The translations under genes were made by a program, and so were the position numbers. The notes beneath the pieces were generated by a model. It worked only from the letters and a program-made list of their open reading frames with translations, did not search any database and was not told the origin of the DNA. 64,000 nt of DNA from Mallotus nudiflorus (Eukaryota > Streptophyta > Magnoliopsida > Malpighiales > Euphorbiaceae): assembly GCA_947683625.1 (NCBI GenBank), contig CANTUR010000125.1, forward strand, positions 4,836,001 through 4,900,000, written 5' to 3'. Position 1 is the first letter of the stretch, and each line of letters starts with the position of its first letter. This document shows positions 60,851 to 64,000 of the stretch, one piece after another.

Positions 60851-60857
60851 GGGCGGT

Positions 60858-60863
60858 CACGTG
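60858..60863 (+). promoter_or_regulatory. G-box (CACGTG) upstream of the carboxypeptidase-like gene
   Basis: A single CACGTG about 210 bases before the ATG. Such sites bind bZIP and bHLH factors in many plant promoters; the role here is untested. Confidence 0.35.
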
Positions 60864-61027
60864 GAGTGATTGGATATTACACAGCAACGCAAATAATTGC
60901 CCTGAAGCCACCAGAATCAAGGACAATATTAATGAGCAATAGATACATTTTTCTACTTTTCCAACTACAACTCCAGCTTTCATGGACAGGGATATTTAGA
61001 CCACTTTTACATCCACATATGTTAAAG

Positions 61028-61035
61028 ATATATAG
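61028..61035 (+). promoter_or_regulatory. Candidate TATA box of the carboxypeptidase-like gene
   Basis: GATATATAG-like sequence 36-43 bases before the ATG at 61071. Confidence 0.3.
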
Positions 61036-61070
61036 CATATAGGCAAAATTAACGAAGCCCCAACACCTCC

Positions 61071-61964
61071 ATGGCCACTTCAAGCAGCAGCCGCTTCATT
61101 TGTCCAATTCTATCTTCTTCCATTTTCATCATTTTACTCTTCAGCAATGAAATTGCCGCTTCACAGTCCATTATCAAGTCACTACCAGGGTTTAATGGAA
61201 GCCTCCGATTCTTTCTTGAAACTGGGTGAGCCATACATTTTAATAATGAGCCTAATGTGCATGTTTTCTGGGTTTTTTTTTTCATCTTTTTTATATTTGT
61301 AAATATGTATATATAGATACATTGGTGTGGGGAAGATGGATGAAATGCAGCTATTCTACTACTTCATTGAGTCAGAAAGGAGTCCTGAAAGTGATCCTGT
61401 AATTCTTTGGCTTGCTTGTGGTCCTGGTGCTTCTGGTTTAACTGCTCTTTTTTATCAAATTGGTATATATATGCATCATATCATATAAATGATTCTCTTT
61501 CTTTAATTTATTTCTTCGATGGATAAAAACACATAAACTTTGGAAGCTTACAATGTTAGTGATACAATATCAGCTGCAAAAACCTATGAGTTTTTAAGGA
61601 AGGTTGTCTATCTTATATATATACACACACACATTGCAAAAACAGAAATTAAAATATAATACAGCTTGGATACTTTTTAATTAACATTCTTGAAACTGTA
61701 ACAGTGGCTTGTTGGTCACCCACAATTCCTTGCAAACCCACTCTACATTGGTGCTGATTCTTATTCTGGTGTTGTTGCCCCAATTGTTGTTCAGGAGATT
61801 CTTAATGGTAACGTGTGTGTATATATATCCAAATATACCTAAGAAAAAAAATATTTTTAGATTTTCTTTATTTAACATTTTCTTTTGTTTTATTTCTTTG
61901 AAGGAAAGGAAATGGGACTTCAGCCACCAATAAACCTCAGGGTATTTATCATCAAAAAATAACA

Positions 61965-62019
<55 letters not shown>

Positions 62020-64000
62020 CTGATTAAATTGTCCCAGGGATATTTGCTTGGCAATCCTCTCACACATTATAAAATTGACATAAATTCAAGAGTTCCATTT
62101 TCATTTGGTATGGCACTTCTATCGAAGAAAATATATGAGGTAATTTCTTCATGTTTTATTCCCTCAAAAGATACTCTTTGAATACTCGACGAATTAATAT
62201 ATATCTTAATTATTTATTATTAATAAATTTATAACAATTATCTAAGGATTGGAATATACGCATATATTTTTACTTGCAATATGCCAAAAATCTTTCTAAA
62301 AGATATATTTAGTTCAATTTGTTAAATAAAATATAATTAAAAAAACTTCTTTCACCGAAATAATTAAAATCCCAGACATAATTTTAGATTTTTCAAAATA
62401 AGTTACAAGGATGCATTTTTTACATTATATTAATTTGTATGCCACATTTATAAATAACATTTTGTCATGAAATTTGTATTAATGGTACCAAAAAAACAAT
62501 TTCAAGAGTTAATGTTTCTGAATTCAAGATTTTTTATTTTTAATTGTTTTTGGCAGTCCTTCAAGACAAATTGCAAGGGTGAATATGCATATCCAGATCC
62601 AAACAATGCATTATGTATGGTAGATATTCAAATCATAAATGAGGTGAGTCCAAAAATATTTACAAAGGGCATGTGTGTGTATATATATATATAACAGAAG
62701 GTTGATGTTTGATATTTGATTTGTAGTGCATTGGAAAAATAAATGAAGGACACATTGGAAAATCAATGTAGTAGTATATTTTCTCCAAATTCAATGGCAT
62801 CAAGATGGGATTCAATTGATATCACGGAAGACTATTCCATTGATGATGGTAGTGTGCTTTCACTTTCTCAGGTTCCTCAACTATGGTGTCGGGTAATTTC
62901 ACTTTCCCATTTTTCTCTTATGTGTCTTCATACATATGATCAAGTCAACAAAAAATGTTCAATTAAAGAAAATTAAAAATTATACTAAATTTGTATAGAT
63001 TCAAGTGGTAAAGAGTTTGGATTTTCATAAATAAAATTTACAATTTAAATCTTATCTATGATGAAAATAAATATTGGAAAAGTTTTACATCCCTAATAAA
63101 TCCAGCCAATTCGAATTCCAAACTATTCAAAATCCCTATGCTTAAAAATTATACATACTGCAATACTATGTGCAGAGATAGATAAACAACCATTAGATTA
63201 TAAATGTTAGTAATTTTATTTAACTTGAACCCTACTATAATAATTAGCATTAATTTTCTTTTTCTTTTTATAATTTTCAGCACCACAACTACGCCTATTG
63301 CATCATTTGGGCCAACGATCAAACTATTCAAGCAGCACTACATATTCGCGAGGTTTGTTGCTAGAATTTTTTTTTTTATGAATTGATTTTTATTTTTATT
63401 TTACTGAAGAACGACTACATATATAATTAGCTATTGAATAATAATAATAATATTTTTGTTTTTTAGGAAAAATAATAACATTGTTAAACATTAAGCTATT
63501 AACAGTTTTTACTATTAATTAATAAATCTAATCTCAAAATAATTAATGTAACTTATTATTATTGTATGAAATTGATGTTCAGGGGACTATAAAGGAGTGG
63601 AAAAGATTCAATAAAACTTTGTCCTACTCCAAAAATGTTAATAATTCTGTCGGTTATCATCAAAACTTTACCAAGACAGGACTTCAAGTTCTAATTTACA
63701 GGTAACGTTGGCAGCTACCTCTTGGGATTTTTTCACATAACATTTGAGTTTTTTTTTTTTATTTTTTTTTCACACATTTGTTAGTTGCAATTTTTATTTT
63801 TTAATAAAATTTATAAAATAGATTATTGCATTGTTGTTACTAGTATTAATCTCCACTTATTGGTTTTTTATTTGAATACATAGTGGCGATCACGATATGA
63901 TTTTACCACATGTGGGCACTCAAGAATGGATTGAGTCTCTTAACCTATCGATTGTCTTTGATTGGCGACCATGGTTTGTTGATGGTCAAGTTGGAGGGTT
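61071..64000 (+). pseudogene. Serine carboxypeptidase-like (SCPL, S10) gene, probable pseudogene, cut by window edge
   Basis: S10 SCPL proteins are secreted or vacuolar hydrolases or acyltransferases. Visible exons with GT-AG borders: 61071-61225, 61317-61462, about 61540-61605, 61705-61807, 61914-61941, 62038-62139, 62557-62643, 62727-62892, 63281-63352, 63593-63701 and 63894 onward. Signal peptide MATSSSSRFICPILSSSIFI, then SLPGFNGSLRFFLETGYIGV and VILWLACGPGASGL, where WLTGGPGCSG is usual. The catalytic Ser segment reads ADSYSG, and the Asp is in SGDHDM; the His exon is beyond the window. Three defects: the third exon lacks the DxPVGTGFSYA part, exon 8 has a net +1/-2 shift giving TAG at 62769, and the oxyanion-site residues are changed. 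Later exons remain well spliced, so decay looks recent. Confidence 0.8.
61971..62015. repeat. (AT)n microsatellite in an SCPL intron
   Basis: About 45 bases of AT repeat between exons at 61941 and 62038. Confidence 0.9.

Noticed and set aside
61681..62067. 128-residue minus-strand frame with a Tyr-Ile repeat
   Set aside because: It crosses the (AT)n intron repeat and is antisense to SCPL exons.

Overview
This is nuclear DNA of a flowering plant, almost certainly a eudicot. It is very AT-rich, has spliced genes with GT-AG introns, and is dominated by layered, decayed transposable elements. The genes (a wall-associated receptor kinase and a serine carboxypeptidase-like gene), the chromovirus and Tat Ty3/gypsy elements, the Mutator-like transposase and the petuvirus/florendovirus-type endogenous pararetrovirus all point the same way. 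I cannot name the species from sequence alone.

Layout. 1-18272 is a nest of LTR retrotransposons: an old plus-oriented LTR running in from the left edge is interrupted by a 2.9-kb solo LTR (1579-4473, duplicated site TTTAT) and by a complete but dead 13-kb chromovirus-type gypsy element on the minus strand (4733-17925, duplicated site TGATA). The 5' LTR of that element holds another solo LTR (14713-17092). 18273-21452 shows no gene. 21453-24052 is a truncated gypsy element of the same LTR family. 24053-35405 holds two copies of an endogenous caulimovirid in head-to-head inverted orientation, with arms of about 4.8 kb and a spacer of about 1.1 kb. 35.4-41.5 kb is gene-poor, with dispersed repeats, a poly-A retroposon, an LTR-like piece and an unrecognised decayed coding stretch.

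41522-46113 (minus) is the one gene that looks intact: a three-exon wall-associated-kinase-like receptor, about 745 residues, with a foldback element in its large second intron. 46.2-50 kb is intergenic, with a GRF-zinc-finger remnant. 50025-50423 is a well-preserved miniature LTR element (TRIM) with perfect initiator-Met-tRNA primer site and CATAT duplicated site. 50690-52509 is a decayed Mutator-like transposase (minus) fused at about 52509 to a decayed Tat-lineage gypsy element (52510-59220, minus), whose gag is split by an LTR-like insertion of about 1.5 kb. 61071 to the right edge (plus) is a serine carboxypeptidase-like gene with good splice sites but a truncated exon, a frameshift and altered catalytic-site residues, so a probable pseudogene.

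The genes do not form a pathway. The most notable feature is the pararetrovirus inverted repeat: the two arms share at least three premature stops at equivalent positions, which suggests one already broken insertion was duplicated in inverted form, and a transcript through it could fold into a long hairpin and feed small-RNA silencing.
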